A stretch of DNA of 37,688 bases, from contig MERB01000059.1 of NCBI GenBank assembly GCA_001770475.1, forward strand, positions 8,955 through 46,642. Reading direction: 5' to 3'. Under the pieces are notes generated by a model. It did no database searches and was not told where the DNA came from. It worked only from the letters and a program-made list of their open reading frames with translations. The translations under genes were made by a program, and so were the position numbers. The first letter of the stretch is position 1; each line of letters opens with the position of its first letter. Below are positions 8,101 to 19,310 of the stretch, piece by piece. Source of the DNA: Betaproteobacteria bacterium RIFCSPLOWO2_02_FULL_66_14. Its GTDB lineage: Bacteria; Pseudomonadota; Gammaproteobacteria; Burkholderiales; SG8-39.

Positions 8101-9130
8101 GCTTCGGATCCTCCACCTGCATCAGTTGGCGCTCGAGCTTGCGAACGCGCTCGGCGAGTTCGGCGAGATGACGCGCCAACGCCGCATTGCGGGTCCAGGA
8201 TTCGTGATCGTCGAACGGGTACATCCCGGTGTAGCGGCCGGGCCGCCGGATCGGCCGCGACACGACGGTGTCCGCAGACACGTGCGCGTCGTCGCAGACC
8301 GAAAGGTGTCCCAGCACGATCGATCCCGCGCCGATGGTGCAGCGGCGCCCGATTCGAACGCTGCCCGCGAGCCCGGCGCATCCGGCCATCGCCGTGTTGG
8401 CGCCGACGCGGCAGTTGTGACCGATCTGGATCTGGTTGTCGAGCTTGACACCGTCCTCGATGACGGTGTCCTCGATGGTTCCGCGATCGATGGTGGTGTT
8501 GGCGCCGACTTCCACGTCATCACCGATCACGACCGAACCGACCTGGGGAATTTTCAGCCAACGCTCGCCGTCGCGAGCGAAACCGAAACCGTCGGCCCCG
8601 ATGACGGCGCCGGAATGAATGATGGCGCGCTCGCCGATGCGGCATCCGGAATACACCACGACGGACGGATACAGCCGGCAGTGCGACCCGATCGAGACCC
8701 CGCTTCCGATGAAACACCCGGCGCCGATCCAGCAGCCGGCACCGATCGCTGCGCCGTCCTCGACCGTGACGCCGGCCTCGATTCGCGCGCTCGCATCCAC
8801 CCGCGCTCCCGGAGAGACGCTCGCGCCGGGGGCAATTCCGGGCTGCGCGACGGGCGACGGGTTGAGAAGCTGCGCAACCCGCGCAAAGCACAGGTACGGG
8901 TCGTCGCTCACGATTCGGGGAAGGTTCGTCTGGGCTTCGAATTCCGCACCGACGATCACTGCCGAAGCGCGCGTGCCCGCGAGCTGTCCTCGGTAGCGGG
9001 AGTTGGCGAGAAACGCGATCTCGCCCTCGCCGGCGCGCTCCAGCGTGCCGACCTGGCGGATCAGGACTCGCGCGTCGCCGACGAGCCGACCACCGAAACG
9101 CGCGGCGATCTCGTCGAGCGTGAGGCCCAT
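8093..9130 (-). CDS. lpxD: UDP-3-O-(3-hydroxymyristoyl)glucosamine N-acyltransferase
   Basis: MGLTLDEIAARFGGRLVGDARVLIRQVGTLERAGEGEIAFLANSRYRGQL...GADGFGFARDGERWLKIPQVGSVVIGDDVEVGANTTIDRG. Confidence 0.96.
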   Translation of the reverse strand: MGLTLDEIAARFGGRLVGDARVLIRQVGTLERAGEGEIAFLANSRYRGQLAGTRASAVIVGAEFEAQTNLPRIVSDDPYLCFARVAQLLNPSPVAQPGIAPGASVSPGARVDASARIEAGVTVEDGAAIGAGCWIGAGCFIGSGVSIGSHCRLYPSVVVYSGCRIGERAIIHSGAVIGADGFGFARDGERWLKIPQVGSVVIGDDVEVGANTTIDRGTIEDTVIEDGVKLDNQIQIGHNCRVGANTAMAGCAGLAGSVRIGRRCTIGAGSIVLGHLSVCDDAHVSADTVVSRPIRRPGRYTGMYPFDDHESWTRNAALARHLAELAERVRKLERQLMQVEDPKRG

Positions 9131-9131
9131 G

Positions 9132-9659
9132 TCATTTTGCGGGCGGCTTGCCTTCCAGGGTCTTGATCACCTTGTCGGTGATGTCGATGCGCGGGTTGGC
9201 GTACACCGCGTCCTGGAAAATGATGTCGTACTTCTCCTGCTCGGCGAGCGCGCGGATGGCGCGATTCGCCTGTTCGAGCACCTGGGCCAGCTCCTCGTTG
9301 CGGCGCTGGTTGAGGTCCTCCTGGAATTCGCGGCGCTTGCGCTGGAAATCCCGGTCCATGTCGCCGATCTCGCGCTCCCTGGTGCGGCGCTGGGTTTCGC
9401 TCCACGTGACCGAGTTCTTCTCCAGTTCCTCCTGCATCCGCTTGAGCTGGTCGGCCATGCGCGACAGTTCCTGGTCGCGCTTGGTGAACTCGGCCTCGAG
9501 CTTCTTCTGCGCGCGCTGGGCAGGCACCGAATCGCGCATGATGCGCTCGGTGTTGACGAAGCCGAACTTGCTCTGCGCGAACGCCGGCGCAGCCGCCAGC
9601 GCGAGCGCGAGCGAGGCGGCGACGGCAATCAGCGAGGGGGCGCTGCGAAATCTGGTCAT
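9132..9659 (-). CDS. skp: OmpH/Skp family periplasmic chaperone
   Basis: ATG 9659: signal peptide MTRFRSAPSLIAVAASLALALAAAPAFAQ, then SKFGFVNTERIMRDSVPAQRAQKKLEAEF coiled coil; between bamA and lpxD. Confidence 0.93.
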   Translation of the reverse strand: MTRFRSAPSLIAVAASLALALAAAPAFAQSKFGFVNTERIMRDSVPAQRAQKKLEAEFTKRDQELSRMADQLKRMQEELEKNSVTWSETQRRTREREIGDMDRDFQRKRREFQEDLNQRRNEELAQVLEQANRAIRALAEQEKYDIIFQDAVYANPRIDITDKVIKTLEGKPPAK

Positions 9660-9664
9660 CAAAG

Positions 9665-11950
9665 TCAGAATCCCGTGCCAAAAGTGAATTGTATACGCTG
9701 CACCCGGTCGATTCCGGCCTTGTCGTTCAGCGGCTGGGCCAGGGACAGCTTCAACGGACCGAATGGAGAGTTCCAGGACAGCGCCACTCCGGTCGAGAAC
9801 CGGAGTTCGCCCGGATCGATCTTCTGGTTCGCCGCATAGACCTGGCCGGCGTCGACGAAGACCGCCAGGCGCAAGGACTTGTCGGTTCCCGCGCCGGGCA
9901 GCGGAAACAGCAGTTCCGCGTTGCCGACGACCTTGCGCGTGCCGCCGAGCGAAGCGCCGGTGGTGTCCTGCGGTCCGAGCGACAGCGCGGTGTAACCGCG
10001 CACCGATCGGGGGCCGCCGGCGTAGTAGTTCTTGAAGAACGGGACCGGATCGCTGCCGATTCGCCGCGCAAATCCCAGGTCGGCGTTCAGCGCGAGCGTC
10101 AGGTTGCGAGTCAGCGGGTGGTACCACTGGTGAACCAGGCCGACGCGGTAGTAATTCAGGTTGCCCCCGGTGAGCTCGGTCGTGAGCGCGCTGAGCGAGC
10201 CTCGCGTCGTGAGGATCGCGCTGTCGCGCAGATCCCGCGTGATGCCGACCGTGCCTGTTGCGTAGTTGTACCTGGAGCCGAAGAGATTGGCGAAATTGAG
10301 GTACGAAAGCGGACTGGAATTGAACAGGTCCAGGCTGACGTGTTCGGCGCTGAGGCCGAAGGTCATGTACAGCTGCTCCGCGAGCGGATAGCCGAAACGG
10401 ACCCCTCCGCCGACCGAATTCGTCACGTACGCACCGGTCGACAGACTCGACGCGTCCGTCCTACGCTTGTGAACCTCGAACCCCTGGCTGATGCCGTCCA
10501 CCGTGTAATACGGGTTCAGGTAATTCAGGGCGTAAACCTGGTTGACCTTGCCGCTGTTGACCTGGGCAGAAATGAATTTTCCGCTGCCGAACACGTTGGC
10601 CTGCGAGACCGATCCGGAGACGATCAATTTGTCGACGCTCGAGAATCCGGCACCCAGCAAGAGCGCTCCCGTCGGTTTCTCCTCGACCGTGAAATTGACG
10701 TCCACCTGGTCGGTCGTTCCCGCAACCGGGGCGCTCTCTACGTTGACCTCCTTGAAATACTGCGTGCGGTCGATACGCTGCTTGGAGGCCTGGATCCGGG
10801 ACGCGTCATAGTACGCGCCCTCGAGCTGGCGCATTTCGCGCCGGACGACCTCGTCGCGCGTGCGCGAGTTGCCGGCCACGTTGATCCGGCGCACGTACAC
10901 GCGCCGGCCCGGATCGATCAGGACCGCGAACGAAACCGTGCGTTTGACGCGATCGAGTTCGGGCGCCGGGTTGGCATTGGCGAAGGCGTAGCCTTCGTTG
11001 CCCAGCCGGTCGGTGATCGCCTTCACCGACTCGGTCATGCGCTCGCGCGAGTAGACATCGCCCGGTTTGAGGTTGATCAGCTTTTCCAGCTCTTCCTTCG
11101 GCACCAGCATCTGGCCCGCGAGCTGGATCTCCCCGACGGTATAGCGCTCGCCCTCGGTGACGCTGATCGTGATGTAGATGTCGCGCTTGTCCGGGGTGAT
11201 CGAGACCTGCGTCGAATCGATGTTGAAGTCGAGGTAGCCGCGGTTCAGGTAGTGCGAGCGCAGGGTTTCGAGATCGGCCGACAGCTTCTGTTTCGAGTAC
11301 TGGTCGTTCTTGGTGTACCAGCTGATCCAGTTCGGCGGCCGCAGCACGAACAGGTCCAGCAGATCCTTTTCCCCGAATGCCTGTGCGCCCACGATGTTGA
11401 TCGAACGGATCTTGGAGACCTCGCCCTCTTTCACGGCAAAATTGATGCCGACGCGGTTGCGTTCGAGCGGCGTCACGGTCGTCTGCACCTCGGCCGCGTA
11501 CAGGCCGCGCGACAGGTACTGGCGCTTCAACTCCTGCTCCGCGCCGTCGAGCGCGCTGCGGTCGAAGATCCGTCCGTCGGCCAGGCCCATTTCGCGCATC
11601 ACCTTGCGCAAGGTGTCGGCGTCGAACTCCTTGACGCCCGAGAAGTCGACCCGCGCGATCGCCGGCCGCTCGTCCACCAGCACGACCAGCACGTCGTTCT
11701 CGACCTCGAGACGGACATCGCGGAAGAAACCCGTGGCGAACAGCGCGCGGATCGCCTGCTGCGCCTTTTCCTCGGTCATGGTCTCGCCCACCTTGACCGG
11801 GAGGTAGCTGAACACCGTTCCAGGCTCGGTCCTCTGAACCCCCTCGACCCGGATGTCGCGGACGACGAACGGCTGGAAGCCTTGCGCCAATGCGGCGCCC
11901 GCGGCGATCATGCCGAACGAGAGCCAGAGCAGCTTGCGGATCAGGCGCAT
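9665..11950 (-). CDS. bamA: Outer membrane protein assembly factor BamA
   Basis: 761 aa with signal peptide, POTRA repeats (FVVRDIRVEGVQRTEPGTVFSYLPV...) and C-terminal barrel ending RIQFTFGTGF. Confidence 0.97.
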   Translation of the reverse strand: MRLIRKLLWLSFGMIAAGAALAQGFQPFVVRDIRVEGVQRTEPGTVFSYLPVKVGETMTEEKAQQAIRALFATGFFRDVRLEVENDVLVVLVDERPAIARVDFSGVKEFDADTLRKVMREMGLADGRIFDRSALDGAEQELKRQYLSRGLYAAEVQTTVTPLERNRVGINFAVKEGEVSKIRSINIVGAQAFGEKDLLDLFVLRPPNWISWYTKNDQYSKQKLSADLETLRSHYLNRGYLDFNIDSTQVSITPDKRDIYITISVTEGERYTVGEIQLAGQMLVPKEELEKLINLKPGDVYSRERMTESVKAITDRLGNEGYAFANANPAPELDRVKRTVSFAVLIDPGRRVYVRRINVAGNSRTRDEVVRREMRQLEGAYYDASRIQASKQRIDRTQYFKEVNVESAPVAGTTDQVDVNFTVEEKPTGALLLGAGFSSVDKLIVSGSVSQANVFGSGKFISAQVNSGKVNQVYALNYLNPYYTVDGISQGFEVHKRRTDASSLSTGAYVTNSVGGGVRFGYPLAEQLYMTFGLSAEHVSLDLFNSSPLSYLNFANLFGSRYNYATGTVGITRDLRDSAILTTRGSLSALTTELTGGNLNYYRVGLVHQWYHPLTRNLTLALNADLGFARRIGSDPVPFFKNYYAGGPRSVRGYTALSLGPQDTTGASLGGTRKVVGNAELLFPLPGAGTDKSLRLAVFVDAGQVYAANQKIDPGELRFSTGVALSWNSPFGPLKLSLAQPLNDKAGIDRVQRIQFTFGTGF

Positions 11951-11953
11951 GGG

Positions 11954-13318
11954 TCAGCCGGACAACAGGCGGTTGAGATCGTTGTAGAAAGCAAACGCCA
12001 TCATGAACAGTAACAGCGCGAGGCCGACGCGCTGTCCGATCTCCATCGCCTTCTCGGACACTGGGCTGCCCCTGATGATTTCGACCGCATAATACATCAA
12101 GTGTCCGCCGTCGAGCAGCGGCACGGGCAGCAGGTTGAGCACGCCGAGGCTGACGCTGATGAGCGCAAGGAACGTGGCGTAGGAGATCCAACCCAGTTGC
12201 GCCGACTGCCCGGCGTAGTCGGCGATCGTCACCGGGCCGGAGAGATTCTTCCAGGACAGCTGACCGACCAGCATTCGACCGAGCATCTTCAGGCTGAACC
12301 AGGCAATGTCCGCGGTCTTTTCGGTCGCCTTCACGATCGCCGCCAGCGGCCCGTAGTGCACGCGCACCAGAATCTTCTCGGCATGCTCGGGCGGAACCAG
12401 CGGCGCGGCGCCGATGCGGCCCACGCGCTCGCTTCCCGCACCCACCGCGTCCGGAACGACCTCCAAGGATAGGGTCTGCTCGGCGCGTCGCAACTGCAGG
12501 CGAAGCGTCTTTCCCGGATGCTCGCGCACCGCCGCGACCAGGTCGTCCCATCGAGACACTGCGCGTCCGCCGGCGACCGTGATTCGATCGCCCTGCTGCA
12601 GCCCGGCACGCTCTGCCGCGCCGCCCGAAACCACCCTGCCGATCACGGGATCGAGCGTCGGGCGATGCAGCCGCAGGCCAATGCGCTCGAGCAGATCGCC
12701 TTCGACTTCGTCTGCCGGAAAGCTCGTCAGGTCGAGGCTCAACTTGGCGATGTCGCCACGCACGTCGGACACCTCGATCTGCATCGATTCCCGCTGCAAT
12801 GCGCCCTGCACCAGCCGCCAGCGCAACTCCTGCCAGGTCGCGATCGCATGGTCGTCGATGACGCGGACCGTGTCACCGGCGCGAAAGCCCGCAGCGCGCG
12901 CGATGCTCCCCGCCGGAGGGTCGGCGACGATCGGCCGCGCTTCCGGCAGGCCCTGGACGAAAAGCACCGCGTACACTGCGATCGCGAACAGGAAATTGAA
13001 CAGCGGCCCCGCGGCGACGATCGCGCTGCGCCGCCAGACGCTCTGCCGGTTGAACGCACGCGACAGCTCGTGCGCCGCGACCGGCGCCTCGCGTTCATCC
13101 AGCATCTTGACGTAGCCGCCGATCGGCACTGCACCGATCACCCATTCGGTGGCGTCGCGACCGATGCGCCAGGTCCACAGCGGCCGCCCGAAGCCGACGG
13201 AAAAACGCAGCACCCGGACATTGCACAGACGCGCCACCAGGTAGTGCCCGAACTCGTGCACCACGATCAGCAGAGCAAGCGCGACGAGAAACGCGAGGAG
13301 GGTTTGCAAAAGACTCAT
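11954..13318 (-). CDS. rseP: RIP metalloprotease RseP
   Basis: [44 protein letters not shown]... HEFGH zinc motif, PDZ regions, [13 protein letters not shown]. Confidence 0.96.
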   Translation of the reverse strand: MSLLQTLLAFLVALALLIVVHEFGHYLVARLCNVRVLRFSVGFGRPLWTWRIGRDATEWVIGAVPIGGYVKMLDEREAPVAAHELSRAFNRQSVWRRSAIVAAGPLFNFLFAIAVYAVLFVQGLPEARPIVADPPAGSIARAAGFRAGDTVRVIDDHAIATWQELRWRLVQGALQRESMQIEVSDVRGDIAKLSLDLTSFPADEVEGDLLERIGLRLHRPTLDPVIGRVVSGGAAERAGLQQGDRITVAGGRAVSRWDDLVAAVREHPGKTLRLQLRRAEQTLSLEVVPDAVGAGSERVGRIGAAPLVPPEHAEKILVRVHYGPLAAIVKATEKTADIAWFSLKMLGRMLVGQLSWKNLSGPVTIADYAGQSAQLGWISYATFLALISVSLGVLNLLPVPLLDGGHLMYYAVEIIRGSPVSEKAMEIGQRVGLALLLFMMAFAFYNDLNRLLSG

Positions 13319-14526
13319 GCCGCCTGGCTGCGGAACCTTTCCGCGAGGGTCGAGGCGGCCCGACGCGCGCCGGCGTCGGCCTCGAGAATCGCTTCCAGCG
13401 AACCGCTCGAACCGGACGCGGCGATCTCCATCGACCCGGCGATGACGCGCGCAATCTCGGTGAAGCGCAGCGATCCGGCGAGAAAGGCGCGCACCGCGAT
13501 CTCGTTGGCCGCGTTGAGCACCGCAGGCGCCGCCCCGCCCTTGCGCAAGGCTTCATAGGCAAGTTGCAGGCAGGGAAACCGCTGCAGATCCGGGCGCTCG
13601 AACGCGAGCTGGCCGATCGCGCCGAGATCGAGCGAGCGAACGCCCGACTCGATGCGTTCGGGAAACCCGAGCGCATGCGCGATCGGGACGCGCATGTCCG
13701 GATTGGACAACTGCGCCAGGACCGAACCGTCGACATACTCCACCAGCGAATGCACGATGCTCTGCGGATGCACCAGCACCTCGATGCGCTCCGCGTCGAG
13801 ATCGAACAGCCAGCGCGCCTCGATCACTTCGAGGCCCTTATTCATCATGGTGGCCGAATCGACGGAGATCTTTCGCCCCATGACCCAGTTCGGGTGCGCG
13901 CAGGCTTCGTCCGGAGTCACGCTTTCCAGCCGCGCAAGCGGCGCAGCGCGGAACGGTCCGCCCGAGGCCGTGAGCACGACGCGCCGCACCGAGGCGCGGG
14001 CCGGATCTGCGCCCGCGGCTTGCGGCAGGCACTGGAAAACCGCGTTGTGCTCGCTGTCGATCGGCAACAGCGTGGCGCCCGACGCCCGCACCGCCTGCAT
14101 GAAAGGCTCGCCCGCCATGACGAGCGCCTCCTTGTTCGCAAGCAGGATTCGCTTGCCGGCGCGGGCCGCCGCGAGTGCCGAACCGAGCCCCGCAGCGCCG
14201 ACGATCGCGGCCATCACCACATCGCAGTCGGGGTGGGCTGCGACTTCCCCGAGCGCCTTCGCGCCGAACAGCAGTTCGCCTGCGGAGGCGTCGGCGAAGT
14301 CCTTGCGCAGGGAGCGGTCCTCGGAGACGCCCGAAAGCACGGCGTAGCGCGGACGGTGGCGGCGGCAAAGCTCGAGCAGCGCTCCGGCCGAGGTGTGTGC
14401 GCACATCGCGAAAACGCGGTAGCGATCCGGATGGCGGGACACCACGTCCAGGGTGCTGGCGCCGATCGATCCGGTTGCGCCAAGGAGCGTCAAACGGCGG
14501 GTCCGCGCCGGCACGGTCAGGCTCAC
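13315..14526 (-). CDS. dxr: 1-deoxy-D-xylulose-5-phosphate reductoisomerase
   Basis: [32 protein letters not shown]...[16 protein letters not shown]...[14 protein letters not shown]. Confidence 0.97.
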   Translation of the reverse strand: MSLTVPARTRRLTLLGATGSIGASTLDVVSRHPDRYRVFAMCAHTSAGALLELCRRHRPRYAVLSGVSEDRSLRKDFADASAGELLFGAKALGEVAAHPDCDVVMAAIVGAAGLGSALAAARAGKRILLANKEALVMAGEPFMQAVRASGATLLPIDSEHNAVFQCLPQAAGADPARASVRRVVLTASGGPFRAAPLARLESVTPDEACAHPNWVMGRKISVDSATMMNKGLEVIEARWLFDLDAERIEVLVHPQSIVHSLVEYVDGSVLAQLSNPDMRVPIAHALGFPERIESGVRSLDLGAIGQLAFERPDLQRFPCLQLAYEALRKGGAAPAVLNAANEIAVRAFLAGSLRFTEIARVIAGSMEIAASGSSGSLEAILEADAGARRAASTLAERFRSQAA

Positions 14527-15329
14527 GCAACCCCCGACCAGGCAATGAGGAACGCGCCGGCCGGAAGCACCGCGGTCGCGCTATCGATGCGGTCGAGCAC
14601 TCCGCCATGCCCCGGCAGGAGCGCGCCGCTGTCTTTCACGCCGGCTCGGCGTTTGACCGCAGACTCGAACAGATCGCCCAGCACGCTCAACGCACATAGC
14701 ATCGTGACCCCACCGAGATACGCAATCCAGGCCGCTCCGGCGACGTGCCGGCCCACCTCGGGCATGGCCCTGGAGAGGATGATAGCGTAGGCGAGCGCGC
14801 CCAGCGCCCCGCCGGCGACGCCTTCCCAGGTCTTGCCCGGGCTCACCGTCGGCGCGAGTCTCCGGCGCCCGAATGCCCGCCCGGCGAGGTATGCAGCGGT
14901 ATCGGCGATCCACACCAGACCGAGCAGCGCGAGCAAGAGCCCGGGCGGGAGCGTGGCCGCGGCGAGGCCTGCTGGAACGAGCACGATGAATCCCGCGGCG
15001 GCAATCCGGCCGCGCCAGTTCGCGGCAATGCCCCGGGCCAGAGATACGGGCACGGCCAGCAGCCAGAACAGCAGCGCAATCGCCCAAATCGGCGTTGCAG
15101 TCTGCAGTTCTCGAAACACGGCCATCGCCACCACCAGCGTCAACGCGCACGCGCCTGCGTACGCCAGGGCGATTGCGCCCCGCCATCCGGAGAGCCGCGC
15201 CCACTCGTGCGCCCCCAGCGCCACGATGACCGTGACCAGGGCCGCGAAGTGCAGCGGATCGAGAAGGAAAACCGCGGCGAAGAACGCCGCCAGCAGGACT
15301 GCGGCGGTCAGTGCCCGAAGCGCGAACAA
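14523..15329 (-). CDS. cdsA: Phosphatidate cytidylyltransferase
   Basis: Integral membrane; C-terminal CdsA signature ([36 protein letters not shown]). Start uncertain: TTG at 15329 ([17 protein letters not shown]) avoids overlapping uppS; the ORF track extends to 15440. Confidence 0.93.
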   Translation of the reverse strand: MFALRALTAAVLLAAFFAAVFLLDPLHFAALVTVIVALGAHEWARLSGWRGAIALAYAGACALTLVVAMAVFRELQTATPIWAIALLFWLLAVPVSLARGIAANWRGRIAAAGFIVLVPAGLAAATLPPGLLLALLGLVWIADTAAYLAGRAFGRRRLAPTVSPGKTWEGVAGGALGALAYAIILSRAMPEVGRHVAGAAWIAYLGGVTMLCALSVLGDLFESAVKRRAGVKDSGALLPGHGGVLDRIDSATAVLPAGAFLIAWSGVA

Positions 15330-15333
15330 GCCG

Positions 15334-16131
15334 TCAGCCGCCCGCTGCGCGCGCGGGCGGTCGCGCCGCGGCGCGCGTCTCCTCCCCGAGCTGCTCGCTG
15401 GTGCGGCCGAAACGCCGCTCCCTCGCGCGATACCAGGCAAAGGCGGTTTCGAGCGCGGCTTCGTCGAAGTCCGGCCAGAGCAGATCGGTGAAATACAGCT
15501 CGGTGTACGCGAGCTGCCATAGCAGGAAGTTGCTCACGCGGCTCTCGCCGCCGGTTCGGACGAACAAGTCCGGTTCCGGCGCGTACGCCATCGACAGGTA
15601 AGGCGCGAGCCGACTCTCGGTGATCTCGTCGCGCTCCGCGACGTCCGGGTGCTCGCGACACAGTCGCGCGAACGCCTGGAGGATGTCCCACCGGCCGCCG
15701 TAGTTCGCCGCGATCGTCAGCGTCAGCCCCGTGTTGTTCTCGGTCAGACGCTCGCCCGATTCGACCAGCGACTGGATCTTCGGGTCGAAGCGCGAAGTGT
15801 CGCCGACGACGCGCAGGCGCACGCCGTTGCGATGCAGCTTGCGCACTTCGCTGGTCAGCGCCGCGATGAACAACTGCATCAGCAGCGCGACTTCATCCGC
15901 CGGCCGGCGCCAATTCTCGGTGCTGAAGGCAAACAGCGTCAGATACCGTACGCCGCGTTCGCTGCAGGCGCGCACCATGCGACGGACCGACTCGACGCCG
16001 CGCTGGTGCCCGGCGAAACGGGGCAGGCCCCGCTGCCGCGCCCAGCGGCCGTTGCCGTCCATGATGATCGCCAGATGGCTCGGAACGCTGCCGGGCACCG
16101 GCACGGTCCGGGTGCTGCTCGGATGGGTCAT
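15334..16131 (-). CDS. uppS: Isoprenyl transferase (undecaprenyl diphosphate synthase)
   Basis: [40 protein letters not shown]...[49 protein letters not shown]. Confidence 0.97.
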   Translation of the reverse strand: MTHPSSTRTVPVPGSVPSHLAIIMDGNGRWARQRGLPRFAGHQRGVESVRRMVRACSERGVRYLTLFAFSTENWRRPADEVALLMQLFIAALTSEVRKLHRNGVRLRVVGDTSRFDPKIQSLVESGERLTENNTGLTLTIAANYGGRWDILQAFARLCREHPDVAERDEITESRLAPYLSMAYAPEPDLFVRTGGESRVSNFLLWQLAYTELYFTDLLWPDFDEAALETAFAWYRARERRFGRTSEQLGEETRAAARPPARAAGG

Positions 16132-16141
16132 GGCGTCAGCA

Positions 16142-16702
16142 TCATACGGCCATCAGCTCGGCTTCCTTCTGCTGCAGCAGCTTGTCGATGTCCGTGACGT
16201 GCTGATCGGTCAGTTTCTGCACCTCGTCCTGCGCCCTGCGCTCGTCGTTTTCCGACACTTCCTTTTTCTTCAGGGCGTCTTTCAGGTGCTGGTTCGCGTC
16301 GCGGCGAAGGTTGCGGATCGCCACGCGAGCGTTCTCGGCTTCATGGCGCACGACCTTGATCAATTCCTTGCGCCGCTCCTCGGTGAGCGGCGGCATCGGC
16401 ACCCGGATCAGCTCGCCCTGCGCGGCGGGGTTCAGTCCGAGATCGGAGCTCCGGATCGCCTTTTCGATGGCGGGCGCCATCTTCTTCTCGAACGGCGTCA
16501 CCGAAATGGTGCGCGCATCCAGAAGCGTGATTCTGGCGATCTGGCTGATCGGCGTCGGCGTGCCGTAGTAATCGGCCACGACATGATCCAGCAGTCCGGT
16601 ATGCGCGCGCCCGGTGCGCACCTTGGCGAGGTCCGACTTGAAGGCCTCGATCGTCTTGTTCATCTTCTGGTCGGTGGTTTTCCTGAGTTCGACGACGTTC
16701 AT
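16142..16702 (-). CDS. frr: Ribosome recycling factor
   Basis: ATG 16702: [58 protein letters not shown]. Confidence 0.97.
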   Translation of the reverse strand: MNVVELRKTTDQKMNKTIEAFKSDLAKVRTGRAHTGLLDHVVADYYGTPTPISQIARITLLDARTISVTPFEKKMAPAIEKAIRSSDLGLNPAAQGELIRVPMPPLTEERRKELIKVVRHEAENARVAIRNLRRDANQHLKDALKKKEVSENDERRAQDEVQKLTDQHVTDIDKLLQQKEAELMAV

Positions 16703-16719
16703 CGCTGCCGCTCCTCTTC

Positions 16720-17433
16720 CTAGACATGGACCAGGGTGCCCTCGTCTTCGCCGGAGACGACGCGGCGCAGGGCGTCCTGCTTGAAGATGTTGCATACATT
16801 GACCGGCAGTTTCTGGTCGCGGCACAGGGTGAGCGCGGTCGCGTCCATCACCTTGAGTTGCCGGCCGATCGCCTCGTCGAAGCTGACCCGGCTGAACCGT
16901 TGCGCCGCGGAGTCGCGCATCGGATCGGCAGTGTACACGCCGTCGACCTTGGTCGCCTTGACCACGATCTCGGCGCCGATTTCGCTGCCACGCAGGGCGG
17001 CGGCAGTGTCGGTGGTGAAGAACGGGTTGCCCGTGCCGGCGGCGAAAATGACGATCTTGCCTTCCTCGAGATAGCGAATCGCCTTGCCGCGGATGTAGGG
17101 TTCGACGACCTGTTCGATGTTGAGCGCGGACTGCACTCGCGCCGCGATGCCGGCGCGCCGCATCGCATCCTGCAACGCCAGCGCGTTCATCACCGTCGCG
17201 AGCATCCCCATGTAATCGGCCGTCGCGCGGTCCATCCCGGCCGCCCCCGGGGCGATGCCTCGAAAGATGTTGCCGCCGCCGATCACCACGCCGATTTCGA
17301 CGCCCATGCGGGCTACTGCGCCGATTTCGGCGACGATGCGATCGATCGTCTCGCGGTTGATGCCGTAGGGGTCGCCCCCCATCAGCGCTTCACCCGAGAG
17401 CTTGAGCAGAATGCGCTTGTACTTTGGCTGCAA
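16720..17433 (-). CDS. pyrH: UMP kinase
   Basis: [59 protein letters not shown]. Confidence 0.98.
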   Translation of the reverse strand: MQPKYKRILLKLSGEALMGGDPYGINRETIDRIVAEIGAVARMGVEIGVVIGGGNIFRGIAPGAAGMDRATADYMGMLATVMNALALQDAMRRAGIAARVQSALNIEQVVEPYIRGKAIRYLEEGKIVIFAAGTGNPFFTTDTAAALRGSEIGAEIVVKATKVDGVYTADPMRDSAAQRFSRVSFDEAIGRQLKVMDATALTLCRDQKLPVNVCNIFKQDALRRVVSGEDEGTLVHV

Positions 17434-17454
17434 GTCCGGCTCCGGTGGTGGCGG

Positions 17455-18333
17455 CTAGCGTCCCCCGCCTGCCGCGGCCGCCACTTCGACCGCGAAATCG
17501 GTGGTCTTCTTGGCGAGCCCCTCGCCGACCACGAGAAAGCGGTATCCCGCGACGCGCGACTTCCTCGCCGCCAGCATTTTCCCGACCGTCTGCTTGTCGT
17601 CCTTGACGAACGGCTGGCCAAGCAGCGTGATTTCTCCCAGGAACTTGTTCAGTCCGCCCTCGACCATGCGTGCGACGATTTCGGGAGGCTTGCCGGATTC
17701 CCGGGCCCGCGCCTCGAGGATCTCGCGCTCGCGCGCGACGACCGTCTGCGGCACCTCGCTCCGGGACAGGTAGAGCGGTTTGGCGAACGCGATGTGCATT
17801 GCGACGTCCTTGCCGGCGTCCTCGGCACCGTCGTACTCCACCAGAACGCCGATCCGCGTGCCATGCAGGTACAGCCCGATCCGCGCGCCAGCCTCGATTC
17901 GTTCGAATCGCCGTACCGTGACGTTCTCGCCGATCTTCTGGACCAGCGCCTGACGGCGGGCCTCGACGGTCGTGCCGTCGATCGGCAGCGCGCCGAGCGC
18001 CGCCGCGTCGGCGGGGGCCGATTTCGCCACCACTTCCGCAAGCGCCCGCGCGAAGCCCACGAAATCCCCGTTCTTCGCGACAAAGTCGGTCTCGCAGTTG
18101 ATCTCGACCAACGCCCCGGTTCGCGCGTCGGCCGAAACCCAGGCGCCGATCACGCCCTCGGAAGCAATCCGCCCGGACGCCTTGTTCGCCTTGGCGCCGC
18201 TGCGGATGCGCAGGATTTCCTCCGCCTTCCCCAGATCGCCTCCCGATTCGGTGAGCGCTTTCTTGCACTCCATCATTCCGAGCCCGGTCATTTCACGAAG
18301 CTCTTTCACCAGGCCGGCGCTGATCTCTGACAT
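17455..18333 (-). CDS. tsf: Translation elongation factor Ts
   Basis: ATG 18333: MSEISAGLVKELREMTGLGMMECKKALTESGGDLGKAEEILRIRSGAKANKASGRIASEG. Confidence 0.97.
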   Translation of the reverse strand: MSEISAGLVKELREMTGLGMMECKKALTESGGDLGKAEEILRIRSGAKANKASGRIASEGVIGAWVSADARTGALVEINCETDFVAKNGDFVGFARALAEVVAKSAPADAAALGALPIDGTTVEARRQALVQKIGENVTVRRFERIEAGARIGLYLHGTRIGVLVEYDGAEDAGKDVAMHIAFAKPLYLSRSEVPQTVVAREREILEARARESGKPPEIVARMVEGGLNKFLGEITLLGQPFVKDDKQTVGKMLAARKSRVAGYRFLVVGEGLAKKTTDFAVEVAAAAGGGR

Positions 18334-18363
18334 GCTGCTTGATCTCCCTCGCAATTCAGGCTG

Positions 18364-18407
18364 AAAAAAAAGGGCCGAAGCCCCCTGCGCGATGCGGGTT
18401 CGGGCCC
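18364..18407 (-). terminator. Intrinsic terminator/attenuator between rpsB and tsf
   Basis: Minus strand just after the rpsB TAG: GGGCCCGAACCCGCATCGCGCAGGGGGCTTCGGCCCTTTTTTTT. Can form a compact GGGC-UUCG-GCCC hairpin or a longer GGGC(C)CGAA...UUCGGCCC hairpin, both followed by U8. Confidence 0.85.
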
Positions 18408-19154
18408 CTAGCCCCCGCTCGCTTCGTCGACCTCGACGAATTCGTCGCGCGATCCCGCGACCACCTCTTCCACGGCCATGGTGCGCCCTTCGAGCACCGC
18501 GTCGGCGATTCCGCGCGCATAGAGTCGGATCGCGCGACCCGAATCGTCGTTGCCGGGAATCACGTAAGAGATCCCTTCGGGCGTATGGTTCGTATCGACC
18601 ACGCCGACCACCGGGATTCCGAGCTTGGTCGCCTCGGCGATCGCGCCCTTCTGGTAGCCGACGTCGATCACGAACAGCGCGTCCGGGAGCCCCGTCAGGT
18701 CCTTGATTCCACCGAGCGAGCGCATCAGCTTGTCCATCTCGCGCTGAATGCCGAGGCCTTCCTTCTTGGAAAGTCTTTCGAGCGTTCCGTCCTGCGCCAT
18801 CTGCTCCATTTCCTTCAGCCGTTTGATCGACTGCTTGACGGTCTTGAAATTCGTCAGCATGCCGCCCAGCCAGCGGTGGTCGACGAAAGGCATGTTGCAG
18901 CGCAGGGCCTCTTCGCGAATGATCTCCCGTGCCTGTCGCTTGGTGCCAACGAACAGGACCACGCCCCGGTTCGAGGACAATTTACGCAGGAATTTGGTTG
19001 CCGCCTGGTACAACTCGAGAGTCTTCTCGAGATTGATGATGTGGATCCGGTTGCGGTGGCCGAAGATGTACGGGGCCATTCGCGGATTCCAATACCGGGT
19101 CTGGTGGCCGAAGTGAACGCCGGCCTCCAGCATTTGACGCATCGTCACTGACAT
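18408..19154 (-). CDS. rpsB: 30S ribosomal protein S2
   Basis: ATG 19154: [52 protein letters not shown]. Confidence 0.98.
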   Translation of the reverse strand: MSVTMRQMLEAGVHFGHQTRYWNPRMAPYIFGHRNRIHIINLEKTLELYQAATKFLRKLSSNRGVVLFVGTKRQAREIIREEALRCNMPFVDHRWLGGMLTNFKTVKQSIKRLKEMEQMAQDGTLERLSKKEGLGIQREMDKLMRSLGGIKDLTGLPDALFVIDVGYQKGAIAEATKLGIPVVGVVDTNHTPEGISYVIPGNDDSGRAIRLYARGIADAVLEGRTMAVEEVVAGSRDEFVEVDEASGG

Positions 19155-19310
19155 CGATAGCTCCTGTGCAGGGTTGATCACTGCCGCTGCGGCCTACCAG
19201 CGATTTCCGCGTTTGCGGAAACACCCTTACTGGCCGGGCGGGATAGTGCCCGCGAACAACTCGCGAGCCAGCCGAAAATTCTAGCATAATCAGCGTTTTT
19301 TACGCAGCCC
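19155..19310. promoter_or_regulatory. Divergent rpsB/map intergenic region with candidate overlapping promoters and structured rpsB leader
   Basis: Minus strand extended -10 TGC-TAGAAT (TAGAAT = 19283-19278); plus strand CATAAT (19285-19290) about 20 nt before map ATG. Leader hairpin TTTCCGC-GTTT-GCGGAAA at 19204-19221 and a GGGC...GCCC inverted repeat near 19235-19252. By eye only. Confidence 0.5.

Noticed and set aside
9689-12013. 774-aa plus-strand ORF antisense to bamA
   Set aside because: Translation is Arg/Asp/Val-rich low-information sequence with no recognisable motifs; the opposite strand is unambiguous BamA. High-GC antisense artefact.
16726-18330. 534-aa plus ORF antisense to pyrH/tsf
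   Set aside because: Spans two genuine minus-strand genes and their intergenic gap; spurious.
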